Below are positions 42,836-52,851 of a stretch of 64,000 nucleotides of DNA, one piece after another (the stretch's first letter is position 1; every line of letters starts with the position of its first letter). The notes under the pieces are model-generated. The model did no database searches and was not told where the DNA came from. It saw only the letters and a program-made list of their open reading frames with translations. Both the position numbers and the translations under genes were made by a program. Source of the stretch: Bacteroidota bacterium (lineage in GTDB: Bacteria > Bacteroidota > Bacteroidia > B-17B0 > Aurantibacillaceae); NCBI GenBank assembly GCA_947450025.1, contig CANFTW010000017.1:1-64000 (forward strand). Reading direction: 5' to 3'.

Positions 42836-45800
42836 ATGTCCATTAAAAACAATCAAACTATAAAATGGTTTTGTGTTTCACTAATTTATTTTTTAGTGAT
42901 ACCATTTGGATATTCTCAAAATATAAAATTCAAACGTCTCAGCATTGATGAAGGGTTATCTGCAGTAACGGTTAATACCATTTTTCAAGATTCTCAGGAT
43001 TTTATTTGGGTTGGCACTCAAGATGGCTTAAATCGTTATGATGGCTATCATTTCAAATCCTTTAAAAATGATCCATTTAATACAAAAAGTATTTCATCAA
43101 ATGATGTAAAATGTATTTTTGAAGACAATACTGGTAACTTATACTTTGGAAGCAATGGTGGTGGATTATCGATATATAACAAATACACCGAAGACTTTAC
43201 CAATTATATAGCCAATTCAAGCAAAAATTCATTAACTAGTAATATTATCAGAGATATTATCCTTGTTAACTCTAATGAAATTCTTATTTCAACAGCCAAT
43301 GGTATTAATATTTATGATAAAACAACCAAGTATTTTAAACAACTTTATTATAAAAACGCACAACAAGAAATTAGCTTTACGAAGTTTTTTAAAGATTCGT
43401 TTGGAAATATATGGATAGGTTCAGAAAACAACTATATTTTTGAGTACGATGCAAAAAATAAAAAACTAATTAACTATGAATTACCAAAGCAATTTTTAGA
43501 AGTTGATAAGCTAAATAATAATATTAGCGCTCGTCGAAAAACAATTTTTAACATAACTCAAAAACAAGGTAATTTAATTTGTGGGTCTGATGGAGGACTT
43601 TTGTTTTTTAATATCAAACAAAAAATATTTTATAATGTATTTTCTTTCAATGAGTCTAACCGATATAATAATCGCGTTAAATGTTTCATCAACTCTAACG
43701 ATACATCAAAACTAGTATTTGGAACTTGGGGAGGATTAGTTACCTTAAATTTAAAAGACTTTTCATACCGAATTGAACAAAAAAGTGAAACAGAAATTAA
43801 CTCACTTTCGAGCGATAAAATATCGTGTGTATTAAAAGACAAACAAAGTAATTTATGGATCGGTACTGAAGAAAATGGCCTGAACATTTATTTCAATTCT
43901 TTAAATAAATTCTCTTTATACAATAAAAGCAATGGCTTAGCAAATGATTTTATTTATTCAATTTATCAACTTGGCAATAAAAACATATTAATTGGAACAG
44001 AAGACGGCTTATTTAACTTAAATCCTAAAACCAATGAAGTTTCTAATTACAATCCTATTCTTAAAAAATACGATGTAAAAACCGTTTTAAGTTTACTGGA
44101 AGATCGAGATAAAAACATTTGGATTGGAAGTTATGGTCAAGGAATTATCATTTATAATCCCTCAACAAAAAAAGAAACTAAATTATTAGCAGACAAAAAC
44201 TTAGGTGGTACCATTATGAAAATGATTCAAGATAAAAATGGGATCGTTTGGGTAGCAACTTATAAAGATGGCTTGTATGCCATTAATCCATTTAATAATT
44301 ATTCTATTAAACGTTACACAACCGATCAAGGCTTATCATCCAATAATATTTATTTTGTTTATGAAAACCAAGATGATCATACCTTAATGCTAGGCACTGA
44401 TGGTGGTGGACTTTGCATTGTTGATTTTATTACTGATGTTAACAAACCCTTTGTCACCGTATTTAAACATCTTGATCATAAAAACTCAATTAGTTCAAAT
44501 AGTATTAATAATATATACAAAGATAAAACTGGAATTTATTGGATTGCCACAAGTAATGGACTTAATAAATTTGATTTAAAGAAAAAATTATTCACCATTT
44601 ATACCGAAAAAGATGGGCTACCAAATAGTTATATATACGATGTCATTCCAGATAAAGAAAATAATTTATGGCTACCAAGCAACTTTGGATTAACAAAATT
44701 CAATCCATATGATAAAAATGAAAATGGATCAGCTTTCAAAAATTACAATACCAATGATGGTCTTCAAGCAAGAGAATTTAACCAAGGAGCTTCTTTTTTA
44801 TGTCAGGATGGAAAAATATTAGTAGGTGGTATTAATGGATTGAATTATTTTGACCCATTATTAATTAAGGAAAGTAAAATAACACCAAATTCTTTTATTT
44901 ATTCATTTTCCCGTCAAGGAAAAAACATTACTATTGATACTAATATCATTTACAAAAGGCACTTAGAGCTTAATTATAAAGAAAATTATTTCACTTTTGA
45001 GTTAGTTGCGTTAGACTATGTTTCTTCCGAAAAAACCAAATTCATGTATTATTTAGAAGGTTATGATAAAGATTGGTCATCTCCTACTACAGTTAGATAT
45101 GTTTCATACACCGAATTACCTGGAGGGAAATATACCTTTAAGGTAAAAGCAACAAATAGCGACGGGATTTGGAATAAAACCTCCTATGAAATAACCATAA
45201 AAGTAATTCCGCCTTGGTGGAAAACAATTTGGTTTTATATCACGACTGCTGTTTTATCCCTGACTGGTGTAATAGGATTTATTAGATACCGAACTAGCTT
45301 TATTAAAAAAGAAAATAAACTATTAGAAAACAAAGTTGCTGAACGCACAAAAGAATTAGCCGAAAAAAATAGAGATATCACCAGTAGTATTGAATATGCT
45401 AAACGTATTCAGGAAGCAATTTTACCTTCAAAAGATTTAATTTTCTCGAAATTAAAACAAGCTTTTATATTATATAAACCAAAAGATATCGTTAGTGGTG
45501 ATTTTTATTGGTTTGGTGAAAAAGAAAATTATAAAATCATTGCCGTTGTAGATTGTACTGGACATGGTGTTCCAGGTGCTTTTATGAGCATGATTGGACA
45601 TAACTTATTGAATCAAATAATTTCCGAAAAGGGAATTCATGAACCTGGTTTGATTTTAGAAGAGTTACATAAAGGTGTTCAGTCAGCTTTAAAACAAGGT
45701 AAGAACGATGTTGATACAAATGACGGAATGGATGTTTCCATTTTAGCCATCAATATCGAAACTTATGAGTGTCTATGGGCTGGTGCTTTCAGAAGTTTGG

Positions 45801-46132
45801 TTATAATTGACAAACAAGGTCATCTAACCAAAATTGAAGGTGATAAATACCCTGTAGGTGGCGCACAGTTAGATTTTGACAGAATTTTCACTACACATAC
45901 TCGTCATTTAGAAGAAAATTGCAGTTTATACATGTTCTCTGATGGCTACGCTGATCAATTTGGAGGGGCAAAAGGTAAAAAATTTATGGTAAAACAATTT
46001 TATGACGATTTAAAAGCTATTCATACATTATCAATTAACGAACAGCAAAGGCTAATTGAACAAAAATTCAATTCTTGGAAAGGGAATTTTGAGCAAGTTG
46101 ATGATGTTTTAATTATTGGAATAAAATTGTAA
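42836..46132 (+). CDS. Two-component-regulator propeller sensor fused to SpoIIE PP2C phosphatase (SiaA-like output)
   Basis: The protein has 1098 residues: a signal peptide (about 1-28), a periplasmic double seven-bladed Reg_prop propeller (about 30-665, recurring blocks such as DFIWVGTQDGLNRYDG and NIWIGSYGQGI), and a Y_Y_Y domain (about 690-785). One membrane helix (about 795-818) and a coiled coil (825-860) follow, then a cytoplasmic SpoIIE/PP2C domain (865-1098). The phosphatase carries metal aspartates in DIVSGDFYW, VVDCTGHGVPGAFMS and MFSDGYADQFGG. SiaB and SiaC genes follow, so it most likely dephosphorylates SiaC in response to an extracellular signal, perhaps a glycan. Confidence 0.9.
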   Translation: MSIKNNQTIKWFCVSLIYFLVIPFGYSQNIKFKRLSIDEGLSAVTVNTIFQDSQDFIWVGTQDGLNRYDGYHFKSFKNDPFNTKSISSNDVKCIFEDNTGNLYFGSNGGGLSIYNKYTEDFTNYIANSSKNSLTSNIIRDIILVNSNEILISTANGINIYDKTTKYFKQLYYKNAQQEISFTKFFKDSFGNIWIGSENNYIFEYDAKNKKLINYELPKQFLEVDKLNNNISARRKTIFNITQKQGNLICGSDGGLLFFNIKQKIFYNVFSFNESNRYNNRVKCFINSNDTSKLVFGTWGGLVTLNLKDFSYRIEQKSETEINSLSSDKISCVLKDKQSNLWIGTEENGLNIYFNSLNKFSLYNKSNGLANDFIYSIYQLGNKNILIGTEDGLFNLNPKTNEVSNYNPILKKYDVKTVLSLLEDRDKNIWIGSYGQGIIIYNPSTKKETKLLADKNLGGTIMKMIQDKNGIVWVATYKDGLYAINPFNNYSIKRYTTDQGLSSNNIYFVYENQDDHTLMLGTDGGGLCIVDFITDVNKPFVTVFKHLDHKNSISSNSINNIYKDKTGIYWIATSNGLNKFDLKKKLFTIYTEKDGLPNSYIYDVIPDKENNLWLPSNFGLTKFNPYDKNENGSAFKNYNTNDGLQAREFNQGASFLCQDGKILVGGINGLNYFDPLLIKESKITPNSFIYSFSRQGKNITIDTNIIYKRHLELNYKENYFTFELVALDYVSSEKTKFMYYLEGYDKDWSSPTTVRYVSYTELPGGKYTFKVKATNSDGIWNKTSYEITIKVIPPWWKTIWFYITTAVLSLTGVIGFIRYRTSFIKKENKLLENKVAERTKELAEKNRDITSSIEYAKRIQEAILPSKDLIFSKLKQAFILYKPKDIVSGDFYWFGEKENYKIIAVVDCTGHGVPGAFMSMIGHNLLNQIISEKGIHEPGLILEELHKGVQSALKQGKNDVDTNDGMDVSILAINIETYECLWAGAFRSLVIIDKQGHLTKIEGDKYPVGGAQLDFDRIFTTHTRHLEENCSLYMFSDGYADQFGGAKGKKFMVKQFYDDLKAIHTLSINEQQRLIEQKFNSWKGNFEQVDDVLIIGIKL

Positions 46133-46154
46133 AAAAAAAATTGCAAAGTGTTTT

Positions 46155-46180
46155 TATATTTGATATTGTTTATATATTTG
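46155..46180 (+). promoter_or_regulatory. Two -7-like boxes 18 bases apart
   Basis: TATATTTG occurs at 46155-46162 and again at 46173-46180, each followed by ATA, upstream of the lipoprotein gene. Either could be a Bacteroidota -7 element; they may mark an internal promoter for the lipoprotein-siaB-siaC part. Confidence 0.35.
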
Positions 46181-46231
46181 ATACAACTTTTAGCAATTTT
46201 TTTGACCGTTAAATCACAAAAAACAATTAAA

Positions 46232-47089
46232 ATGAAAAAGAAATTTCTTTTATCAGCAAGTATTATTTTTTCTTCTATATTAATTTTAAATTCTTGTAAG
46301 AAAAAAACTGAGGTTGACACTGAGACTCAATCAGTGGTTGATAATGCCATCTGTGAACAACAATTTATGGCAATTGCCCCTGTTGTAAATGAAAAAGGGA
46401 TTAATCAAGCTGGTATTAAAAAAACGGCTGCAACCTGCGAAACCTGGACGATTTTAGGTGCTATTAGCGGAACTAATACTCCAAATGTCAGTTTAGATAC
46501 CGTAGTGAATGCCAATGGATTTTTTCAAAATGGTCCAGTTACTTTCCAAATTGATTATGGAACGATTGGTTGTGTTGGTTTTGATGGAGTATACAGAACC
46601 GGAAAAATCAATATTACTACAGCTAAAAAATGGTCAGCCCTCAATAATCAAGTAACCGTTGATTTAGTATCCTTTAAAGCAAATACAGTAAGCTATACAG
46701 GTCAAATAACTATTACAAAACCTGATTCAATAACTTACACGATTAATGTTATTAATGGTCACTGTGCAAACGGTGCTTGGAACATTGATTATACTGGAAC
46801 AAAAACAGTTAAACAAATAGGCGGCTATTCTACAAAAATTGATGAGTCGGATGACATTATCTCAATTACAGGAAGTTCATCAGGAAAAAACAGAGAAGGT
46901 CGTAATTTTACTTCTAACATTACTAGTCCTTTAATCAAAAAATCGAATTGTAAATGGATAACGTCTGGAACATTAGATTTAACGCCAGATGGATTTAAAA
47001 CCAGAACAGTTGATTTTGGTAACGGAACTTGCGATGACGATGCGACTTATTCAGTTAATGGTCAAACCATCTCTTTTAAACTTAAGTAA
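46232..47089 (+). CDS. Lipoprotein of unknown function in the sia cluster
   Basis: The protein has 285 residues from ATG 46232 (MKKKFLLSASIIF...), with lipobox LILNSC. An upstream in-frame ATG (46148) would add a second hydrophobic stretch and is not preferred. The mature part is beta-rich with repeated Thr/Ser/Gly and no recognised domain; it includes YTGQITITKPDSITY and SGTLDLTPDGFKTRTVDFG. It lies between the phosphatase-sensor gene and siaB, so it may be a surface component of that signalling unit, but this is only context. Confidence 0.7.
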   Translation: MKKKFLLSASIIFSSILILNSCKKKTEVDTETQSVVDNAICEQQFMAIAPVVNEKGINQAGIKKTAATCETWTILGAISGTNTPNVSLDTVVNANGFFQNGPVTFQIDYGTIGCVGFDGVYRTGKINITTAKKWSALNNQVTVDLVSFKANTVSYTGQITITKPDSITYTINVINGHCANGAWNIDYTGTKTVKQIGGYSTKIDESDDIISITGSSSGKNREGRNFTSNITSPLIKKSNCKWITSGTLDLTPDGFKTRTVDFGNGTCDDDATYSVNGQTISFKLK

Positions 47090-47110
47090 TTGACCTAACA
47101 ATCATCCACT

Positions 47111-47665
47111 ATGATTGATGCCTACAAGATATTTGACAACATGGACCAGAATAACATTCTGTTGTCCTTTAAGGGAGACATTACCTCTGATTTACTAACC
47201 TCTATTCTTCAAATTATGGAGAATAAAATGGATCATATGCATGAGGAACCTAAAACTAAACGAAAAGTATATAATGTTTTGGTAGAATGCCTTCAAAATT
47301 TATATCATCATATGGATGATGCTGCAAATTGTCAGGGAGACATGCATCGAAGTGCCATATTTATCATTTCAAAAAATGATGGTGCCTATAATATTATCAC
47401 AGGAAATTATATTTTAAACGAAAACATCTATGGTTTAAAATCTCGTTTAGATGAAGTGAATGAATTAAGTAAGGACCAACTAAAAGACTACTATAAATCC
47501 GTATTGAATAATGGGGAAATGTCTTTAAAAGGAGGAGGTGGATTAGGGATGATAGACATTGCTAGAAAAACTGGTGAAAAATTAGACTATAATTTTTTGG
47601 AAATTGACAATAAAGTTTCGTTCTTTACACTTATTATAAAAGTAACACAACCACAATTAATATAA
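47111..47665 (+). CDS. siaB: SiaB family protein kinase
   Basis: The 184-residue protein has a GHKL-like fold. The N-box region VLVECLQNLYHHMDD (about 56-70) and the glycine-rich KGGGGLGMIDIARKTG (about 144-159) match SiaB/DUF6272. In the SiaABC system SiaB phosphorylates the partner protein SiaC. It ends 11 bases before siaC, so the two are cotranscribed. Confidence 0.85.
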   Translation: MIDAYKIFDNMDQNNILLSFKGDITSDLLTSILQIMENKMDHMHEEPKTKRKVYNVLVECLQNLYHHMDDAANCQGDMHRSAIFIISKNDGAYNIITGNYILNENIYGLKSRLDEVNELSKDQLKDYYKSVLNNGEMSLKGGGGLGMIDIARKTGEKLDYNFLEIDNKVSFFTLIIKVTQPQLI

Positions 47666-47676
47666 ATAAAGTAACT

Positions 47677-48057
47677 ATGGAAAAATACACTATCGAAGGT
47701 ACGCCAAAAACACCAACTATATCATTTGATATTCAAGCTGGGGTATTAGAAATAAAAGGACGTTCAATCCCTGAAAATTCAATTGAGTTTTACAAACCTT
47801 TAGTAGATGCGTTAGATAAATATTCTGCTGCTTCAAAACCTGCGACAACAGTTAATATTCAATTAGAATACTTCAATACAAGTTCATCTAAATGCATTTT
47901 AGATGTTTTCAAAAAATTAGAAGCAATTCACAAAAACGGTAGCGCTGTAACAATTAACTGGCATTACGAAGAAGATGATGAGGATATGTTGGAAGCTGGA
48001 GAAGATTATCAAGCGATTATTAACGTTCCCTTCAAAATGGTTCAAGTATCTGAGTAA
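47677..48057 (+). CDS. siaC: SiaC family regulatory phosphoprotein
   Basis: The 126-residue DUF1987 protein contains GRSIPENSIEFYKP and the phospho-site loop EYFNTSSSKC, with the threonine as likely acceptor. The C-terminal half is EEDDEDMLEAGEDYQAI. It is the substrate of SiaB and of the SpoIIE phosphatase in this cluster; the effector that SiaC controls (a diguanylate cyclase in Pseudomonas) is not present here. A terminator follows at 48077. Confidence 0.88.
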   Translation: MEKYTIEGTPKTPTISFDIQAGVLEIKGRSIPENSIEFYKPLVDALDKYSAASKPATTVNIQLEYFNTSSSKCILDVFKKLEAIHKNGSAVTINWHYEEDDEDMLEAGEDYQAIINVPFKMVQVSE

Positions 48058-48076
48058 TTTTAAAGATATATTTATA

Positions 48077-48102
48077 AAACCCCGAACTTTCGGGGTTTTT
48101 TT
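48077..48102 (+). terminator. Intrinsic terminator of the sia cluster
   Basis: AAACCCCGA and TCGGGGTTT form a stem (48077-48085 with 48090-48098) followed by T residues. Confidence 0.85.
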
Positions 48103-48159
48103 ATGCATTTTTATTAATATTTCACTAAATTTGTATCCTTAAAAAAAAAGAATTTATTT

Positions 48160-49212
48160 ATGTCAAAAATAACCGATTTATTAGGAGCACAAGCTGATAG
48201 TTTATTAAACCACACTTGTAAAACCATATCTAAAGAGCATATTGTTTTACCAAACGAGAACTTTATTGACCAAACATTTGTGTATAGCAATAGAAATCCT
48301 CAAGTTCTTAGAAGCCTTGCGCAGTTATACGGTAATGGTAGACTAGCAAATTCTGGTTACATGAGTATTTTACCTGTAGATCAAGGTATTGAGCACAGTG
48401 CAGGTGCATCTTTTGCCCCAAATCCTATTTATTTTGACAGCGAAAATATTGTAAAATTAGCAATTGAAGGTGGTTGCAATGCGGTTGCTTCAACTTATGG
48501 CGTTTTAGGCTCTGTGGCTCGAAAATATGCTCACAAAATTCCTTTTATTGTAAAAATTAATCATAACGAATTTATTTCATATCCAAATAAGTTTGACCAA
48601 ATCATGTTTGGTACAGTTGAAGATGCTTATAACATGGGTGCTGTAGCTGTTGGAGCAACTATTTATTTTGGTTCTCCTGAATCAGGCCGTCAAATTATTG
48701 AAGTAGCTCAAGCTTTTGAGCGCGCTCATCAATTAGGGATGGCAACCATTTTATGGTGCTATACCCGAAATAATGCATTCAAAAAAGATGGGGTGGATTA
48801 CCACACAGCAGCCGATTTATCTTCACAAGCCAATCACTTAGGGGTAACTATTCAGGCAGATATTATCAAACAAAAAATGTCTGATAAAAATGGTGGTTAC
48901 ACCGCTCTAAATTACGGAAAAACACATCCTAAGGTTTATTCTGAATTAACAACCGATCATCCAATTGACTTATGCCGTTACCAAGTAGCTAATTGCTATA
49001 TGGGTAAAGTTGGCTTAATCAATAGTGGTGGCGAGAGTAAAGGAGCATCTGATTTAGCAGAAGCAGTTACAACTGCTGTAATTAACAAACGTGGTGGTGG
49101 ACAAGGATTAATTTCTGGGCGTAAAGCTTTCCAAAAACCAATGAAAGAAGGTGTTGAATTATTAAATACAATTCAAGACGTTTACTTAGATAAAACAATT
49201 ACAGTAGCTTAA
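48160..49212 (+). CDS. fbaB: Class I fructose-bisphosphate aldolase (DhnA/FbaB type)
   Basis: The 350-residue protein has the archaeal-type class I aldolase layout: [21 protein letters not shown], the Schiff-base lysine region [11 protein letters not shown], and [19 protein letters not shown]. It cleaves fructose-1,6-bisphosphate in glycolysis. The promoter box TAAATTTG at 48126-48133 is the usual Bacteroidota form. The N-terminal 35 residues are an extension common in this group. Confidence 0.9.
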   Translation: MSKITDLLGAQADSLLNHTCKTISKEHIVLPNENFIDQTFVYSNRNPQVLRSLAQLYGNGRLANSGYMSILPVDQGIEHSAGASFAPNPIYFDSENIVKLAIEGGCNAVASTYGVLGSVARKYAHKIPFIVKINHNEFISYPNKFDQIMFGTVEDAYNMGAVAVGATIYFGSPESGRQIIEVAQAFERAHQLGMATILWCYTRNNAFKKDGVDYHTAADLSSQANHLGVTIQADIIKQKMSDKNGGYTALNYGKTHPKVYSELTTDHPIDLCRYQVANCYMGKVGLINSGGESKGASDLAEAVTTAVINKRGGGQGLISGRKAFQKPMKEGVELLNTIQDVYLDKTITVA

Positions 49213-49284
49213 ACATTGTTGAATGCTAAATTTTAAATGTAGAATAAACTTCATTTATTATTTATAATTTATAATATTAAAAAA

Positions 49285-50130
49285 ATGGGTTGGTTTAAAA
49301 GATTAAAAGAAGGTATTACTACCACAACTACTGAGAAGAGAGAAACTCCTGAAGGATTATGGTATAAATGTCCTTCCTGTAAAAAAATTCATACAGCACA
49401 AGAGCATAAGGCTCATCAGCATGTTTGTTTAGATTGCGGCTATCACGAAAGAATTAATAGCGAACAGTATTTTGAAATTATTTTTGACGATAATCAATTT
49501 ACTGAATTACATGAAAATTTAGTGAGCGGTGATCCTTTAGAATTTACAGACACAAAAAAATACGCTGATAGATTAGTAGATACAATTAAAAAATCAGGAT
49601 TAAATGATGCTTTAAGAAGTGGCTATGGTAAAGTGAACGGAAATGATTTGGTAGTTTGCTGTATGGACTTTGGGTTTATTGGTGGATCAATGGGAAGTGT
49701 TGTAGGAGAAAAAATTTCTCGCTCCATTGATTTTTGTTTAAAAACAAAAACACCTTTATTAATCATTTCAAAATCAGGTGGCGCTCGAATGATGGAAGCC
49801 GCATTTTCGCTAATGCAAATGGCTAAAACCTCAGCAAAATTATCATTAATGGATAAGGCTGGTATCCCTTATATTTCATTATGTACAGATCCTACCACTG
49901 GTGGGGTTACCGCAAGTTATGCTATGTTAGGGGATTTAAATATTTCTGAACCTGGAGCGTTAATTGGATTTGCTGGACCACGTGTGGTAAAAGAAACCAT
50001 CGGTAAAGATTTACCAAAAGGATTTCAAACAGCCGAGTTCGTTTTAGAACATGGATTTTTAGATAAAATTATTCCTAGAACTGAATTAAAAAGTCAATTA
50101 GGAACATTACTACAAATGTTTAAAAACTAA
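49285..50130 (+). CDS. accD: Acetyl-CoA carboxylase carboxyltransferase subunit beta
   Basis: The 281-residue AccD has an N-terminal four-cysteine zinc ribbon (KCPSCKK and VCLDCGYH) and the carboxyltransferase core: [42 protein letters not shown] and [12 protein letters not shown]. It joins AccA to make malonyl-CoA for fatty-acid synthesis in the cytoplasm. It follows fbaB by 72 bases and ends at a strong bidirectional terminator. Confidence 0.96.
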   Translation: MGWFKRLKEGITTTTTEKRETPEGLWYKCPSCKKIHTAQEHKAHQHVCLDCGYHERINSEQYFEIIFDDNQFTELHENLVSGDPLEFTDTKKYADRLVDTIKKSGLNDALRSGYGKVNGNDLVVCCMDFGFIGGSMGSVVGEKISRSIDFCLKTKTPLLIISKSGGARMMEAAFSLMQMAKTSAKLSLMDKAGIPYISLCTDPTTGGVTASYAMLGDLNISEPGALIGFAGPRVVKETIGKDLPKGFQTAEFVLEHGFLDKIIPRTELKSQLGTLLQMFKN

Positions 50131-50144
50131 CATTTTAAATAAAT

Positions 50145-50178
50145 AAAAAAGCCCATCAACATGTTGATGGGCTTTTTT
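50145..50178. terminator. Bidirectional terminator
   Basis: A perfect 22-base palindrome at 50151-50172 (arms GCCCATCAACA / TGTTGATGGGC) is flanked by A-run and T-run. It serves accD and the convergent O-antigen ligase gene. Confidence 0.9.
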
Positions 50179-50193
50179 TATAAACTGTTTCGG

Positions 50194-51648
50194 CTAAATC
50201 AATTTTTCATTTTCTATTTGAGAATCTTTATAATAAAGGTCGATACACACCAACATTGCTAAAAATCCCCAAAAAGGAATGGAGGCTTTATCGGTATCTA
50301 AAAAATTATTCAAAAAACCATGCACAAAATAGGTGCTTAAACCCATTAAAATTGTAATCGTTAAAATCTTAAGTGACTTATCCTGTATCGTATGCACCAA
50401 TCTATAACCCAAAAACATCACAGCTAATACCAACACTAAAACAATACTAGCGCCAATAAATCCTTGTTCGCATAATGGTCCTAAATATTCGCTATGCGCA
50501 TTTCCTTTATCTCCAAAATTAGTTGAAATAACTGTTTTTTGATAACTTCTTTGGTAAGGTGCGTACAAAAATTGATAAGTACCAGGGCCAAAACCTAATA
50601 CAGGTTTTTCTTCGAACATTTGCAAAGCACAACTCCATCGATTTAAACGTTCTAAGTTGGAAGCATCTGTTGAAATATTTGACATCGATTCTATATTAGC
50701 GGTAATATCACCATCAGAGTCGGTATTATTTCTTCCCAAAATCAATAAAATTTCTGTTTGAAAAGACAAAAAGATAATCACGCCACCAATAATTGTAAGC
50801 AATATCGTTCGGAATTTAATTTTTAGTAATAATGTAGCTAAAACGCCTAAAGATACCACTAAACTCAACCACCCTGCTCTAGCAAATGAAATCACAATTG
50901 ACACTAAAAATATTATTAATAGCACTAAACAAATTAATTTTACCACTCTCGAAATATTTTTCATGAACAATAACCCACACATAACTGGAATATACATCGC
51001 TAAGGCTGCTCCGTAAGCTGTATGATCATTGTAAAAAGGAGACACAATCCAATCAGCAATTTTTTCATCAAATGCATAAGCCGCATGTTTGATGGTAGTA
51101 ATAATAGCTACTAATGCTAGAGCCAAAGAATAAAACATTAAGTGATAAATCATCGCTTTTTTCTTTTTAAACAACTCTGCACAAATAAAATAACAAGACG
51201 TTAAAAACCATATACGAGAAAGCATAAATTTTATCGATATCACTGGCATATCACTGGTTAAAGTGGTTACAAACATCCAAAGTAATTGAATAAAAATAAT
51301 GATGGTGATGGGATGTTTTAAAATTTTTCTGTCCGTTATATGAACATTCAATTCGTTTAAAATATAAATTAGAGTCACTCCTATCATTACTGGTTCAGAT
51401 GGTAGACTCAAATTTAAACCGTCAGAATATCCTAATTCTTTTAAACTAATTGCTAAGGGTGTTGAAAAAACCATGATGTACATCAGTTTTTCTATATCGA
51501 AAATAGCTAATAAAATAATCAGAACTGCAAAAGGCAGCATATTAAATACATAAAATAAATCTCTTGAAAAAAACAACGCATAAGCATTGATTAAAATGTA
51601 ACTAAACATTACAAAATAAAATACTTGGATATGTTTAAACTTACTCAA
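50194..51648 (-). CDS. O-antigen ligase/polymerase family membrane protein
   Basis: The 484-residue protein has about 12 membrane helices and a large extracytoplasmic loop (about 310-395). The loop contains NLERLNRWSCALQMFEEKP, VLGFGPGTYQF and GNAHSEYLGPLCEQG, the hallmark of Wzy_C/WaaL proteins. It attaches or polymerises surface polysaccharide at the periplasmic face. It forms a minus-strand cluster with the Wzz-like and Wzx-like genes. Confidence 0.85.
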   Translation of the reverse strand: MSKFKHIQVFYFVMFSYILINAYALFFSRDLFYVFNMLPFAVLIILLAIFDIEKLMYIMVFSTPLAISLKELGYSDGLNLSLPSEPVMIGVTLIYILNELNVHITDRKILKHPITIIIFIQLLWMFVTTLTSDMPVISIKFMLSRIWFLTSCYFICAELFKKKKAMIYHLMFYSLALALVAIITTIKHAAYAFDEKIADWIVSPFYNDHTAYGAALAMYIPVMCGLLFMKNISRVVKLICLVLLIIFLVSIVISFARAGWLSLVVSLGVLATLLLKIKFRTILLTIIGGVIIFLSFQTEILLILGRNNTDSDGDITANIESMSNISTDASNLERLNRWSCALQMFEEKPVLGFGPGTYQFLYAPYQRSYQKTVISTNFGDKGNAHSEYLGPLCEQGFIGASIVLVLVLAVMFLGYRLVHTIQDKSLKILTITILMGLSTYFVHGFLNNFLDTDKASIPFWGFLAMLVCIDLYYKDSQIENEKLI

Positions 51649-51702
51649 TGTATTAACTTAAGAGAGGTTGACTAAAAGAAAATGATTGCTAAATGCATAT
51701 CA

Positions 51703-52743
51703 CTAATCCTTGTTTTCTGAATTTAATTGAAGATTAATCTTCTTTTTTAATTCAACAATACGTTGAGTAAAGAGTAAATATAAAAAGGCTAATAAAAATG
51801 CAGAACCTGTAGATACAGCCACGATTAAAAATCGAACTGGTTTTGCTTTCTTTTCATTAGGAACAGCCTTATCTACAATAAATTTAGAAGGCATTGGCTT
51901 ACTATAATTAACTAAAGCCTCGTCAAATTTGTTTTTAATAATCGGATATTTTAATCGATATTTTTTTAAATCTCCATTAACTGCGTCATAAGCTGTACCA
52001 TATTTTTTTAAAACATCCAGTTTTTCTTGCAGTTTTTTCTGAGCCGATTCATTTCCTTTTTCAATAGCCTTTGCCATACCTTTGCTATAAGCTGCAATCT
52101 CAGCCTTATTATCTAAAACACCAAGTTCCTTAATTGCTTGTAAACTATCTTGTAATTCATTAATTCGAGCAATAGTATTTGAGTATTCTTCCTTTGTAAT
52201 GTCTAACGCTTGTTTTGCAACTTCTCTTTGCATTCTAAATTTAACCGAATCGGCATAAGCCACAATGGAATTAGCAATATCAGCAGAACGATTGGCTACA
52301 TAATCATAAACATCAATTCTAATAGAAACAAAATTGGTACGTTTAAAGCTTACCATATCATCCCATTTCAATTTCAAATAATGTTGGGCATAAGGCGATT
52401 TTTGGTCAATATTCCAATTGGCCCATAAATCATATTGATCAGCTACTTTGGTTCTAATCTCCGAAGAATTTAAAATTTGTAACAATTTCTCAGCATCATC
52501 TTCATCTCCCAAATCCATATAATCTTCTTGACCACCTTGATTTTGCTCAATTAAAAGTTTTGAAACTGAAAATGTACGAGATGGAAAAACAATTGCCGTT
52601 GACAAATATTGAGGCGTAATGACAAAAGCCACCACAATTGAAAGAATAGCTGCTGATAAAGTCACCACAATTAATGGTTTTCTCCAAGTATATAATTTAG
52701 CTATAAGCTTAATAGATTCGTTGTTAAAGTCTGATTGATTCAT
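51703..52743 (-). CDS. Wzz-type polysaccharide chain-length determinant
   Basis: The 346-residue protein has two terminal membrane helices (about 22-42 and 302-325) flanking a long periplasmic coiled-coil region (about 120-260). The N-terminal PST block ITPQYLSTAIVFPS is recognisable, and the Pro-rich motif (AVPNEKKAKPVRF) precedes the second helix. There is no tyrosine-kinase domain. It probably sets the chain length of the glycan handled by the neighbouring ligase/polymerase and flippase. Confidence 0.82.
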   Translation of the reverse strand: MNQSDFNNESIKLIAKLYTWRKPLIVVTLSAAILSIVVAFVITPQYLSTAIVFPSRTFSVSKLLIEQNQGGQEDYMDLGDEDDAEKLLQILNSSEIRTKVADQYDLWANWNIDQKSPYAQHYLKLKWDDMVSFKRTNFVSIRIDVYDYVANRSADIANSIVAYADSVKFRMQREVAKQALDITKEEYSNTIARINELQDSLQAIKELGVLDNKAEIAAYSKGMAKAIEKGNESAQKKLQEKLDVLKKYGTAYDAVNGDLKKYRLKYPIIKNKFDEALVNYSKPMPSKFIVDKAVPNEKKAKPVRFLIVAVSTGSAFLLAFLYLLFTQRIVELKKKINLQLNSENKD

Positions 52744-52851
52744 GCGCCAAATATACTATTTTCAAATATATTTCATTCATTTTTTACAAGAAATAGCTTG
52801 CTTTAACCAATTTAATAATCAATAAGTTACATAAGGTATTAATATCTATAA

